Below are positions 23,001 through 36,469 of a stretch of DNA of 64,000 bases, one piece after another. Under the pieces are notes generated by a model. The model had not been told where the DNA came from, did not search any database, and saw only the letters and a program-made list of their open reading frames with translations. The position numbers and the translations under genes are program-made. This stretch comes from Cornus controversa (Eukaryota > Streptophyta > Magnoliopsida > Cornales > Cornaceae), in contig CM048850.1 of NCBI GenBank assembly GCA_026545225.1, forward strand, positions 496,001 to 560,000. The letters are read 5' to 3'. The number at the start of each line of letters is the position of its first letter. Position 1 is the stretch's first letter.

Positions 23001-24347
23001 TTTGAGTTGTTTTGATTTTAAAAGTCGCATTCCAAGAGAAATCGTGCTATACTCAGAATCATGCATTGCTTTGTGCCAAATTCGACCGTTTAGACGTCGA
23101 AAAGAAACAACGAGCATGTCGATCCCAACTTGATCCTGTTCTGTTTGAGTCATTTTATTCAATACCAGCAATTCGTAGCGGAAATTGTGCATGATCACAA
23201 CTGTGGGATGCTTTGTCACGAATTCGACCGTCTAGACATCCAAAAGAAAGGAGCAAGTCAACAACGATTTTAAACTTGCTTTGTCTGAGTTGCTTCGACT
23301 CGAAAAGTCCCATTCCAGGAGAAATTATGTCGTGTGTTGCTTTTTCCCGAATTCGACCGTCTGGAAGTCGGAAAGAAACAATGTGCACGTCAATCCGGTC
23401 TCCATCCATTTTTGTTTGATTTGTTCTGATTCGAAAAGACACATTCCAAGAAGAAACCTTGCACGATCATAAACCGTGCGGTGTTTTGTGCCAGATTCTA
23501 CCGTCTTGACTTGCAGAAGAAATGAGCATCGCAACAACGATTTTAAACTAGTTTCGTTTGAGTTGTTTTGATTCGAAAAGTCTCATTCCTTGAGAAATCT
23601 TGCCACAATCAGTTTCGTATGTTGCTTTTTGCGAAACTCGCTCGGTTTGATGTCCAAAAGAAACGACAAGCACGTTGATCAGATCTTCGTCCTACTTTTT
23701 TTGAGTAGTTATGAATCGAAGTGAGCAACTCCGTGTAGAAATCGTGTATGATAATAATCTTGTGCTGCTTTGTGCCAACTTTGATTGTCTGGACGTTTAA
23801 AAGGAACAATGAGCAAGCTGTCAACGATTTTAAACTAGTTTCGTTTGAGTTATTTTGATTCGAGAAGCGCCATTCCTAGAGAAATCGTGCCTCAATCAGA
23901 ATTGTACGTCGCTGGTTGCCAAATTAGACCGTCAAGACGTCGAAAAGAAACGACGAGCATGTCGATCCGATCTTCATCATGTTTTGTTTGAGTCGTTACG
24001 AATCGAAAAGAACAATTCCTTGCAGAAATCAAGCATGACAACAATAATTTTAAACTAGCTTTGTTTGAGATGCTTTGATTTAAAAAGTCCCATTCCTAGA
24101 GAAATTGTGCCATAATTAAAACCGTACGTTGCTTTTTCCCGAATTCGACCGTCTGGACGTCAAAAGCAAGCAATGATCGTGCCAATCCGATCTTCATCCT
24201 ATTTTGTTTAAGTCGTTCTGATTCAGAAAGAGCAATTCTTTACTGAAATGGTGCGTGATCACAACCATATGGTGCTTTATGCCAAAATCGACCATATGTA
24301 CATCCGAAAGAAATGGGCATGGCAACAACAATTTTGAACTAGCTTCA
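23001..24347 (+). repeat. HOR copy 18, class W
   Basis: It has the W marker set with aataatcttg in monomer 6, like copies 12 and 15. Confidence 0.95.
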
Positions 24348-25694
24348 TTTGAGTTGTTTTGATTTTAAAAGTCCAATTCCAAGAGAAATCGTGCTATACT
24401 CAGAATCATGCATTGCTTTGTGCCAAATTCGACCGTTTAGACGTCGAAAAGAAACAAAGAGCATGTCGATCCCAACTTGATCCTATTCGGTTTGAGTCAT
24501 TTTATTCAATACCTGCAATTGGTAGCGGAAATTGTGCATAATCACAACTGTGGGATGCTTTGTCACGAATTCGACCGTCTAGACATCCAAAAGAAAGGAG
24601 CAAGTCAACAACGATTTTAAACTTGCTTTGTCTGAGTTGCTTCGACTCGAAAAGTCCCATTCCAGGAGAAATTATGTTGTGCGATGCTTTTTCCCGAATT
24701 CGACCGTCTGGAAGTCGGAAAGAAACAATGTGCACGTCAATCCGGTCTCCATCCATTTTTGTTTGATTTGTTCTTATTCGAAAAGACCCATTCCAAGAAG
24801 AAACCTTGCACGATCATAAACCGTGCGGTGTTTTGTTCCAGATTCTACCGTCTTGACTTGCAGAAGAAATGAGCATCGCAACAACGATTTTAAACTAGTT
24901 TCGTTTGAGTTGTTTTGATTCGAAAAGTCTCATTCCTTGAGAAATCTTGCCACAATCAGTTTCGTATGTTGCTTTTTGTGAAACTCGCTCGGTTTGATGT
25001 CCAAAAGAAATGACAAGCACGTTGATCAGATCTTCGTCCTACTTTTTTTGAGTAGTTATGAATCGTAGTGAGCAACTCCGTGTAAAAATCGTGTATGATA
25101 ATAACCTTGTCCTGCTTTATGCCAACTTTGATTGTCTGGACGTTTAAAAGGAACAATGAGCAAGCTGTCAACGATTTTAAACTAGTTTCGTTTGAGTTAT
25201 TTTGATTCGAGAAGCCCCATTCCTGGAGAAATCGTGCCACAATCAGAATTGTACGTCGCTGGTTGCCAAATTAGACCGTCAAGACGTCCAAAAGAAACGA
25301 CGAGCATGTCGATCCGATCTTCATCATGTTTTGTTTGAGTCGTTACGAATCGAAAAGAACAATTCCTTGCAGAAATCAAGCATGACAACAACAATTTTAA
25401 ACTAGCTTTGTTTGAGATGCTTTGATTTAAAAAGTCCCATTCCTAGAGAAATTGTGCCATCATTAAAACCGTACGTTGCTTTTTCCCGAATTTGACCGTC
25501 TGGACGTCAAAAGCAAGCAATGATCGTGCCAATCCGATCTTCATCCTATTTTGTTTAAGTCGTTCTGATTCAGAAAGAGCAATTCTTTACAGAAATGGTG
25601 CGTGATCACAACCGTATGGTGCTTTGTGCCAAAATCGACCATATGTACATCCGAAAGAAATGGGCATGGCAACAACAATTTTGAACTAGCTTCA
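24348..25694 (+). repeat. HOR copy 19, class Q
   Basis: This is the third Q copy of the 4041-bp series. Monomer 1 keeps aaacaaagagc and monomer 3 keeps tgttgtgcgatgc. Confidence 0.95.
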
Positions 25695-27041
25695 TTTGAG
25701 TTGTTTTGATTTTAAAAGTCGCATTCTAAGAGAAATCGTGCTATACTCAGAATCATTCATTGCTTTGTGCGAAATTCGACCGTTTAGACGTCGAAAAGAA
25801 ACAACGAGCATGTCGATCCCAACTTGATCTTGTTCTGTTTGAGTCATTTTATTAAATACCAGCAATTCGTAGCGAAAATTGTGCATGATCACAACTGTGG
25901 GATGCTTTGTCACGAATTCGACCGTCTAGACATCCAAAAGAAAGGAGCAAGTCAACAACGATTTTAAACTTGCTTTGTCTGAGTTGCTTCGACTCGAAAA
26001 GTCCCATTCCAGGAGAAATTATGTCGTGTGTTGCTTTTTCCCGAATTCGACCGTCTGGAAGTCGGAAAGAAATAATGTGCACGTCAATCCGGTCTCCATC
26101 CATTTTTGTGTGATTTGTTCTTATTCGAAAAGACCCATTCCAAGAAGAAACCTTGAACGATCATAAACCGTGCGGTGTTTTGTGCCAGATTCTACCGTCT
26201 TGACTTGCAGAAGAAATGAGCATCGCAACAACGATTTTAAACTAGTTTCGTTTGAGTTGTTTTGATTCGAAAAGTCTCATTCCTTGAGAAATCTTGCCAC
26301 AATCAGTTTCGTATGTTGCTTTTTGCGAAACTCGCTCGGTTTGATGTCCAAAAGAAACGACAAGCACGTTGATCAGATATTCGTCCTACTTTTTTTGAGT
26401 AGTTATGAATCGAAGTGAGCAACTCCGTGTAGAAATCGTGTATGATAATAACCTTGTGCTGCTTTGTGCCAACTTTGATTGTCTGGACGTTTAAAAGGAA
26501 CAATGAGCAAGCTGTCAACGATTTTAAACTAGTTTCGTTTGAGTTATTTTGATTCGAGAAGCCCCATTCCTTGAGAAATCGTGCCACAATCAGAATTGTA
26601 CGTCGCTGGTTGCCAAATTAGACCGTCAAGACGTCCAAAAGAAACGACGAGCATGTCGATCCGATCTTCATCATGTTTTGTTTGAGTCGTTACGAATCGA
26701 AAAGAACAATTCCTTGCAGAAATCAAGCATGACAACAACAATTTTAAACTAGCTTTGTTTGAGATGCTTTGATTTAAAAAGTCCCATTCCTAGAGAAATT
26801 GTGCCATAATTAAAACCGTACGTTGCTTTTTCACGAATTCGACCGTCTGGACGTCAAAAGCAAGCAATGATCGTGCCAATCCGATCTTCATCCTATTTTG
26901 TTTAAGTCGTTCTGATTCAGAAAGAGCAATTCTTTACAGAAATGGTGCGTGATCACAACCGTATGGTGCTTTGTGCCAAAATCGACCATATGTACATCTG
27001 AAAGAAATGGGCATGGCAACAACAATTTTGAAGTAGCTTCA
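25695..27041 (+). repeat. HOR copy 20, class R
   Basis: This is the third full R copy. It reads gttacgaatcg in monomer 8 and tttttcacgaattc in monomer 9. Confidence 0.95.
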
Positions 27042-28388
27042 TTTGAGTTGTTTTGATTTTAAAAGTCGCATTCCAAGAGAAATCGTGCTATACTCAGAAT
27101 CATGCATTGCTTTGTGCCAAATTCGACCGTTTAGACGTCGAAAAGAAACAACGAGCATGTCGATCCCAACTTGATCCTGTTCTGTTTGAGTCATTTTATT
27201 CAATACCAGCAATTCGTAGCGGAAATTGTGCATGATCACAACTGTGGGATGCTTTGTCACGAATTCGACCGTCTAGACATCCAAAAGAAAGGAGCAAGTC
27301 AACAACGATTTTAAACTTGCTTTGTCTGAGTTGCTTCGACTCGAAAAGTCCCATTCCAGGAGAAATTATGTCGTGTGTTGCTTTTTCCCGAATTCGACCG
27401 TCTGGAAGTCGGAAAGAAACAATGTGCACGTCAATCCGGTCTCCATCCATTTTTGTTTGATTTGTTCTGATTCGAAAAGACACATTCCAAGAAGAAACCT
27501 TGCACGATCATAAACCGTGCGGTGTTTTGTGCCAGATTCTACCGTCTTGACTTGCAGAAGAAATGAGCATCGCAACAACGATTTTAAACTAGTTTCGTTT
27601 GAGTTGTTTTGATTCGAAAAGTCTCATTCCTTGAGAAATCTTGCCACAATCAGTTTCGTATGTTGCTTTTTGCGAAACTCGCTCGGTTTGATGTCCAAAA
27701 GAAACGACAAGCACGTTGATCAGATCTTCGTCCTACTTTTTTTGAGTAGTTATGAATCGAAGTGAGCAACTCCGTGTAGAAATCGTGTATGATAATAACC
27801 TTGTGCTGCTTTGTGCCAACTTTGATTGTCTGGACGTTTAAAAGGAACAATGAGCAAGCTGTCAACGATTTTAAACTAGTTTCGTTTTAGTTATTTTGAT
27901 TCGAGAAGCGCCATTCCTAGAGAAATCGTGCCTCAATCAGAATTGTACGTCGCTGGTTGCCAAATTAGACCGTCAAGACGTCGAAAAGAAACGACGAGCA
28001 TGTCGATCCGATCTTCATCATGTTTTGTTTGAGTCGTTACGAATCGAAAAGAACAATTCCTTGCAGAAATCAAGCATGACAACAATAATTTTAAACTAGC
28101 TTTGTTTGAGATGCTTTGATTTAAAAAGTCCCATTCCTAGAGAAATTGTGCCATAATTAAAACCGTACGTTGCTTTTTCCCGAATTCGACCGTCTGGACG
28201 TCAAAAGCAAGCAATGATCGTGCCAATCCGATCTTCATCCTATTTTGTTTAAGTCGTTCTGATTCAGAAAGAGCAATTCTTTACTGAAATGGTGCGTGAT
28301 CACAACCATATGGTGCTTTATGCCAAAATCGACCATATGTACATCCGAAAGAAATGGGCATGGCAACAACAATTTTGAACTAGCTTCA
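27042..28388 (+). repeat. HOR copy 21, class W (W2 subtype)
   Basis: This is the first W copy with cgttttagttatt at the start of monomer 7 and aataaccttgtg in monomer 6. Both are kept by the W copies of the 2694-bp region, so it is the founder-like copy at the trimer-to-dimer boundary. Confidence 0.95.
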
Positions 28389-29735
28389 TTTGAGTTGTTT
28401 TGATTTTAGAAGTCCAATTCCAAGAGAAATCGTGCTATACTCAGAATCATGCATTGCTTTGTGCCAAATTCGACCGTTTAGACGTCGAAAAGAAACAACG
28501 AGCATGTCGATCCCAACTTGATCCTATTCGGTTTGAGTCATTTTATTCAATACCTGCAATTGGTAGCGGAAATTGTGCATAATCACAACTGTGGGATGCT
28601 TTGTCACGAATTCGACCGTCTAGACATCCAAAAGAAAGGAGCAAGTCAACAACGATTTTAAACTTGCTTTGTCTGAGTTGCTTCGACTCGAAAAGTCCCA
28701 TTCCAGGAGAAATTATGTCGTGTGTTGCTTTTTCCCGAATTCGACCATCTGGAAGTCGGAAAGAAATAATGTGCACGTCAATCCGGTCTCCATCCATTTT
28801 TGTGTGATTTGTTCTTATTCGAAAGGACCCATTCCAAGAAGAAACCTTGCACGATCATAAACCGTGCGGTGTTTTGTGCCAGATTCTACCGTCTTGACTT
28901 GCAGAAGAAATGAGCATCGCAACAACGATTTTAAACTAGTTTCGTTTGAGTTGTTTTGATTCGAAAAGTCTCATTCCTTGAGAAATCTTGCCACAATCAG
29001 TTTCGTATGTTGCTTTTTGCGAAACTCGCTCGGTTTGATGTCCAAAAGAAACGACAAGCACGTTGATCAGATCTTCGTCCTACTTTTTTTGAGTAGTTAT
29101 GAATCGAAGTGAGCAACTCCGTGTAGAAATCGTGTGTGATAATAACCTTGTCCTGCTTTATGCCAACTTTGATTGTCTGGACGTTTAAAAGGAACAATGA
29201 GCAAGTTGTCAACGATTTTAAACTAGTTTCGTTTGAGTTATTTTGATTCGAGAAGCCCCATTCCTTGAGAAATCGTGCCACAATCAGAATTGTACGTCGC
29301 TGGTTGCCAAATTAGACCATCAAGACGTCCAAAAGAAACGACGAGCATGTCGATCCGATCTTCATCATGTTTTGTTTGAGTCGTTACGAATCGAAAAGAA
29401 CAATTCCTTGCAGAAATCAAGCATGACAACAACAATTTTAAACTAGCTTTGTTTGAGATGCTTTGATTTAAAAAGTCCCATTCCTAGAGAAATTGTGCCA
29501 TAATTAAAACCGTACGTTGCTTTTTCACGAATTCGACCGTCTGGACGTCAAAAGCAAGCAATGATCGTGCCAATCCGATCTTCATCCTATTTTGTTTAAG
29601 TCGTTCTGATTCAGAAAGAGCAATTCTTTACAGAAATGGTGCGTGATCACAACCGTATGGTGCTTTGTGCCAAAATCGACCATATGTACATCTGAAAGAA
29701 ATGGGCATGGCAACAACAATTTTGAAGTAGCTTCA
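28389..29735 (+). repeat. HOR copy 22, class V (Q/R mosaic)
   Basis: Monomers 1-2 are Q-like (gtccaattcc, acctgcaattgg, gcataatcac), with gattttagaag new to this class. Monomers 3-4 are R-like (aaagaaataatg, tttgtgtgat), and monomers 7-10 are R-like (attccttgag, tttttcacg, catctgaaag). Monomer 6 has Q-like tgtcctgc. Private agaccatcaag and gcaagttgtc are also present. Confidence 0.94.
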
Positions 29736-31082
29736 TTTGAGTTGTTTTGATTTTAAAAGTCGCATTCCAAGAGAAATCGTGCTATACTCAGAATCATGCA
29801 TTGCTTTGTGCCAAATTCGACCGTTTAGACGTCGAAAAGAAACAACGAGCATGTCGATCCCAACTTGATCCTGTTCTGTTTGAGTCATTTTATTCAATAC
29901 CAGCAATTCGTAGCGGAAATTGTGCATGATCACAACTGTGGGATGCTTTGTCACGAATTCGACCGTCTAGACATCCAAAAGAAAGGAGCAAGTCAACAAC
30001 GATTTTAAACTTGCTTTGTCTGAGTTGCTTCGACTCGAAAAGTCCCATTCCAGGAGAAATTATGTCGTGTGTTGCTTTTTCCCGAATTCGACCGTCTGGA
30101 AGTCGGAAAGAAACAATGTGCACGTCAATCCGGTCTCCATCCATTTTTGTTTGATTTGTTCTGATTCGAAAAGACACATTCCAAGAAGAAACCTTGCACG
30201 ATCATAAACCGTGCGGTGTTTTGTGCCAGATTCTACCGTCTTGACTTGCAGAAGAAATGAGCATCGCAACAACGATTTTAAACTAGTTTCGTTTGAGTTG
30301 TTTTGATTCGAAAAGTCTCATTCCTTGAGAAATCTTGCCACAATCAGTTTCGTATGTTGCTTTTTGCGAAACTCGCTCGGTTTGATGTCCAAAAGAAACG
30401 ACAAGCACGTTGATCAGATCTTCGTCCTACTTTTTTTGAGTAGTTATGAATCGAAGTGAGCAACTCCGTGTAGAAATCGTGTATGATAATAACCTTGTGC
30501 TGCTTTGTGCCAACTTTGATTGTCTGGACGTTTAAAAGGAACAATGAGCAAGCTGTCAACGATTTTAAACTAGTTTCGTTTTAGTTATTTTGATTCGAGA
30601 AGCGCCATTCCTAGAGAAATCGTGCCTCAATCAGAATTGTACGTCGCTGGTTGCCAAATTAGACCGTCAAGACGTCGAAAAGAAACGACGAGCATGTCGA
30701 TCCGATCTTCATCATGTTTTGTTTGAGTCGTTACGAATCGAAAAGAACAATTCCTTGCAGAAATCAAGCATGACAACAATAATTTTAAACTAGCTTTGTT
30801 TGAGATGCTTTGATTTAAAAAGTCCCATTCCTAGAGAAATTGTGCCATAATTAAAACCGTACGTTGCTTTTTCCCGAATTCGACCGTCTGGACGTCAAAA
30901 GCAAGCAATGATCGTGCCAATCCGATCTTCATCCTATTTTGTTTAAGTCGTTCTGATTCAGAAAGAGCAATTCTTTACTGAAATGGTGCGTGATCACAAC
31001 CATATGGTGCTTTATGCCAAAATCGACCATATGTACATCCGAAAGAAATGGGCATGGCAACAACAATTTTGAACTAGCTTCA
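29736..31082 (+). repeat. HOR copy 23, class W2
   Basis: It has the W2 markers cgttttagttatt and gtgcctcaatcag. It repeats copy 21 at a spacing of 2694 bp. Confidence 0.95.
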
Positions 31083-32428
31083 TTTGAGTTGTTTTGATTT
31101 TAGAAGTCCAATTCCAAGAGAAATCGTGCTATACTCAGAATCATGCATTGCTTTGTGCCAAATTCGACCGTTTAGACGTCGAAAAGAAACAACGAGCATG
31201 TCGATCCCAACTTGATCCTATTCGGTTTGAGTCATTTTATTCAATACCTGCAATTGGTAGCGGAAATTGTGCATAATCACAACTGTGGGATGCTTTGTCA
31301 CGAATTCGACCGTCTAGACATCCAAAAGAAAGGAGCAAGTCAACAACGATTTTAAACTTGCTTTGTCTGAGTTGCTTCGACTCGAAAAGTCCCATTCCAG
31401 GAGAAATTATGTCGTGTGTTGCTTTTTCCCGAATTCGACCATCTGGAAGTCGGAAAGAAATAATGTGCACGTCAATCCGGTCTCCATCCATTTTTGTGTG
31501 ATTTGTTCTTATTCGAAAGGACCCATTCCAAGAAGAAACCTTGCACGATCATAAACCGTGCGGTGTTTTGTGCCAGATTCTACCGTCTTGACTTGCAGAA
31601 GAAATGAGCATCGCAACAACGATTTTAAACTAGTTTCGTTTGAGTTGTTTTGATTCGAAAAGTCTCATTCCTTGAGAAATCTTGCCACAATCAGTTTCGT
31701 ATGTTGCTTTTTGCGAAACTCGCTCGGTTTGATGTCCAAAAGAAACGACAAGCACGTTGATCAGATCTTCGTCCTACTTTTTTTGAGTAGTTATGAATCG
31801 AAGTGAGCAACTCCGTGTAGAAATCGGTGTGATAATAACCTTGTCCTGCTTTATGCCAACTTTGATTGTCTGGACGTTTAAAAGGAACAATGAGCAAGCT
31901 GTCAACGATTTTAAACTAGTTTCGTTTGAGTTATTTTGATTCGAGAAGCCCCATTCCTTGAGAAATCGTGCCACAATCAGAATTGTACGTCGCTGGTTGC
32001 CAAATTAGACCGTCAAGACGTCCAAAAGAAACGACGAGCATGTCGATCCGATCTTCATCATGTTTTGTTTGAGTCGTTACGAATCGAAAAGAACAATTCC
32101 TTGCAGAAATCAAGCATGACAACAACAATTTTAAACTAGCTTTGTTTGAGATGCTTTGATTTAAAAAGTCCCATTCCTAGAGAAATTGTGCCATAATTAA
32201 AACCGTACGTTGCTTTTTCACGAATTCGACCGTCTGGACGTCAAAAGCAAGCAATGATCGTGCCAATCCGATCTTCATCCTATTTTGTTTAAGTCGTTCT
32301 GATTCAGAAAGAGCAATTCTTTACAGAAATGGTGCGTGATCACAACCGTATGGTGCTTTGTGCCAAAATCGACCATATGTACATCTGAAAGAAATGGGCA
32401 TGGCAACAACAATTTTGAAGTAGCTTCA
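31083..32428 (+). repeat. HOR copy 24, class V, 1346 bp
   Basis: It has the V marker set. One base is missing in monomer 6 at about 31825-31830, where aaatcggtgtgat replaces aaatcgtgtgtgat. This is the only length change between copies 1 and 40. Confidence 0.95.
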
Positions 32429-33775
32429 TTTGAGTTGTTTTGATTTTAAAAGTCGCATTCCAAGAGAAATCGTGCTATACTCAGAATCATGCATTGCTTT
32501 GTGCCAAATTCGACCGTTTAGACGTCGAAAAGAAACAACGAGCATGTCGATCCCAACTTGATCCTGTTCTGTTTGAGTCATTTTATTCAATACCAGCAAT
32601 TCGTAGCGGAAATTGTGCATGATCACAACTGTGGGATGCTTTGTCACGAATTCGACCGTCTAGACATCCAAAAGAAAGGAGCAAGTCAACAACGATTTTA
32701 AACTTGCTTTGTCTGAGTTGCTTCGACTCGAAAAGTCCCATTCCAGGAGAAATTATGTCGTGTGTTGCTTTTTCCCGAATTCGACCGTCTGGAAGTCGGA
32801 AAGAAACAATGTGCACGTCAATCCGGTCTCCATCCATTTTTGTTTGATTTGTTCTGATTCGAAAAGACACATTCCAAGAAGAAACCTTGCACGATCATAA
32901 ACCGTGCGGTGTTTTGTGCCAGATTCTACCGTCTTGACTTGCAGAAGAAATGAGCATCGCAACAACGATTTTAAACTAGTTTCGTTTGAGTTGTTTTGAT
33001 TCGAAAAGTCTCATTCCTTGAGAAATCTTGCCACAATCAGTTTCGTATGTTGCTTTTTGCGAAACTCGCTCGGTTTGATGTCCAAAAGAAACGACAAGCA
33101 CGTTGATCAGATCTTCGTCCTACTTTTTTTGAGTAGTTATGAATCGAAGTGAGCAACTCCGTGTAGAAATCGTGTATGATAATAACCTTGTGCTGCTTTG
33201 TGCCAACTTTGATTGTCTGGACGTTTAAAAGGAACAATGAGCAAGCTGTCAACGATTTTAAACTAGTTTCGTTTTAGTTATTTTGATTCGAGAAGCGCCA
33301 TTCCTAGAGAAATCGTGCCTCAATCAGAATTGTACGTCGCTGGTTGCCAAATTAGACCGTCAAGACGTCGAAAAGAAACGACGAGCATGTCGATCCGATC
33401 TTCATCATGTTTTGTTTGAGTCGTTACGAATCGAAAAGAACAATTCCTTGCAGAAAGCAAGCATGACAACAATAATTTTAAACTAGCTTTGTTTGAGATG
33501 CTTTGATTTAAAAAGTCCCATTCCTAGAGAAATTGTGCCATAATTAAAACCGTACGTTGCTTTTTCCCGAATTCGACCGTCTGGACGTCAAAAGCAAGCA
33601 ATGATCGTGCCAATCCGATCTTCATCCTATTTTGTTTAAGTCGTTCTGATTCAGAAAGAGCAATTCTTTACTGAAATGGTGCGTGATCACAACCATATGG
33701 TGCTTTATGCCAAAATCGACCATATGTACATCCGAAAGAAATGGGCATGGCAACAACAATTTTGAACTGGCTTCA
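32429..33775 (+). repeat. HOR copy 25, class W2
   Basis: It has W2 markers plus private gcagaaagcaagc (monomer 8) and ttgaactggcttc (monomer 10). Confidence 0.95.
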
Positions 33776-35122
33776 TTTGAGTTGTTTTGATTTTAGAAGT
33801 CCAATTCCAAGAGAAATCGTGCTATACTCAGAATCATGCATTGCTTTGTGCCAAATTCGACCGTTTAGACGTCGAAAAGAAACAACGAGCATGTCGATCC
33901 CAACTTGATCCTATTCGGTTTGAGTCATTTTATTCAATACCTGCAATTGGTAGCGGAAATTGTGCATAATCACAACTGTGGGATGCTTTGTCACGAATTC
34001 GACCGTCTAGACATCCAAAAGAAAGGAGCAAGTCAACAACGATTTTAAACTTGCTTTGTCTGAGTTGCTTCGACTCGAAAAGTCCCATTCCAGGAGAAAT
34101 TATGTCGTGTGTTGCTTTTTCCCGAATTCGACCATCTGGAAGTCGGAAAGAAATAATGTGCACGTCAATCCGGTCTCCATCCATTTTTGTGTGATTTGTT
34201 CTTATTCGAAAGGACCCATTCCAAGAAGAAACCTTGCACGATCATAAACCGTGCGGTGTTTTGTGCCAGATTCTACCGTCTTGACTTGCAGAAGAAATGA
34301 GCATCGCAACAACGATTTTAAACTAGTTTCGTTTGAGTTGTTTTGATTCGAAAAGTCTCATTCCTTGAGAAATCTTGCCACAATCAGTTTCGTATGTTGC
34401 TTTTTGCGAAACTCGCTCGGTTTGATGTCCAAAAGAAACGACAAGCACGTTGATCAGATCTTCGTCCTACTTTTTTTGAGTAGTTATGAATCGAAGTGAG
34501 CAACTCCGTGTAGAAATCGTGTGTGATAATAACCTTGTCCTGCTTTATGCCAACTTTGATTGTCTGGACGTTTAAAAGGAACAATGAGCAAGCTGTCAAC
34601 GATTTTAAACTAGTTTCGTTTGAGTTATTTTGATTCGAGAAGCCCCATTCCTTGAGAAATCGTGCCACAATCAGAATTGTACGTCGCTGGTTGCCAAATT
34701 AGACCGTCAAGACGTCCAAAAGAAACGACGAGCATGTCGATCCGATCTTCATCATGTTTTGTTTGAGTCGTTACGAATCGAAAAGAACAATTCCTTGCAG
34801 AAATCAAGCATGACAACAACAATTTTAAACTAGCTTTGTTTGAGATGCTTTGATTTAAAAAGTCCCATTCCTAGAGAAATTGTGCCATAATTAAAACCGT
34901 ACGTTGCTTTTTCACGAATTCGACCGTCTGGACGTCAAAAGCAAGCAATGATCGTGCCAATCCGATCTTCATCCTATTTTGTTTAAGTCGTTCTGATTCA
35001 GAAAGAGCAATTCTTTACAGAAATGGTGCGTGATCACAACCGTATGGTGCTTTGTGCCAAAATCGACCATATGTACATCTGAAAGAAATGGGCATGGCAA
35101 CAACAATTTTGAAGTAGCTTCA
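33776..35122 (+). repeat. HOR copy 26, class V
   Basis: It has the V marker set: gattttagaag, gaccatctgg in monomer 3, gtgtgtgataat in monomer 6 and attccttgag in monomer 7. Confidence 0.95.
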
Positions 35123-36469
35123 TTTGAGTTGTTTTGATTTTAAAAGTCGCATTCCAAGAGAAATCGTGCTATACTCAGAATCATGCATTGCTTTGTGCCA
35201 AATTCGACCGTTTAGACGTCGAAAAGAAACAACGAGCATGTCGATCCCAACTTGATCCTGTTCTGTTTGAGTCATTTTATTCAATACCAGCAATTCGTAG
35301 CGGAAATTGTGCATGATCACAACTGTGGGATGCTTTGTCACGAATTCGACCGTCTAGACATCCAAAAGAAAGGAGCAAGTCAACAACGATTTTAAACTTG
35401 CTTTGTCTGAGTTGCTTCGACTCGAAAAGTCCCATTCCAGGAGAAATTATGTCGTGTGTTGCTTTTTCCCGAATTCGACCGTCTGGAAGTCGGAAAGAAA
35501 CAATGTGCACGTCAATCCGGTCTCCATCCATTTTTGTTTGATTTGTTCTGATTCGAAAAGACACATTCCAAGAAGAAACCTTGCACGATCATAAACCGTG
35601 CGGTGTTTTGTGCCAGATTCTACCGTCTTGACTTGCAGAAGAAATGAGCATCGCAACAACGATTTTAAACTAGTTTCGTTTGAGTTGTTTTGATTCGAAA
35701 AGTCTCATTCCTTGAGAAATCTTGCCACAATCAGTTTCGTATGTTGCTTTTTGCGAAACTCGCTCGGTTTGATGTCCAAAAGAAACGACAAGCACGTTGA
35801 TCAGATCTTCGTCCTACTTTTTTTGAGTAGTTATGAATCGAAGTGAGCAACTCCGTGTAGAAATCGTGTATGATAATAACCTTGTGCTGCTTTGTGCCAA
35901 CTTTGATTGTCTGGACGTTTAAAAGGAACAATGAGCAAGCTGTCAACGATTTTAAACTAGTTTCGTTTTAGTTATTTTGATTCGAGAAGCGCCATTCCTA
36001 GAGAAATCGTGCCTCAATCAGAATTGTACGTCGCTGGTTGCCAAATTAGACCGTCAAGACGTCGAAAAGAAACGACGAGCATGTCGATCCGATCTTCATC
36101 ATGTTTTGTTTGAGTCGTTACGAATCGAAAAGAACAATTCCTTGCAGAAATCAAGCATGACAACAATAATTTTAAACTAGCTTTGTTTGAGATGCTTTGA
36201 TTTAAAAAGTCCCATTCCTAGAGAAATTGTGCCATAATTAAAACCGTACGTTGCTTTTTCCCGAATTCGACCGTCTGGACGTCAAAAGCAAGCAATGATC
36301 GTGCCAATCCGATCTTCATCCTATTTTGTTTAAGTCGTTCTGATTCAGAAAGAGCAATTCTTTACTGAAATGGTGCGTGATCACAACCATATGGTGCTTT
36401 ATGCCAAAATCGACCATATGTACATCCGAAAGAAATGGGCATGGCAACAACAATTTTGAACTAGCTTCA
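35123..36469 (+). repeat. HOR copy 27, class W2
   Basis: It has the W2 marker set. I saw no private change. Confidence 0.95.

Larger units (their letters stand above)
12225..28388 (+). repeat. Trimeric super-repeat domain, 4041-bp period (W-Q-R)
   Basis: Copies 12-14, 15-17 and 18-20 repeat the class order W, Q, R. Copies 10-11 match Q and R in their later monomers. Between successive 4041-bp units I found only isolated substitutions by eye, while W, Q and R differ from one another at many positions. Confidence 0.9.

Noticed and set aside
31825-31830. Copy 24 as a distinct HOR class because of its altered reverse frames
   Set aside because: The difference comes from a single missing base; all other markers are ordinary class V.
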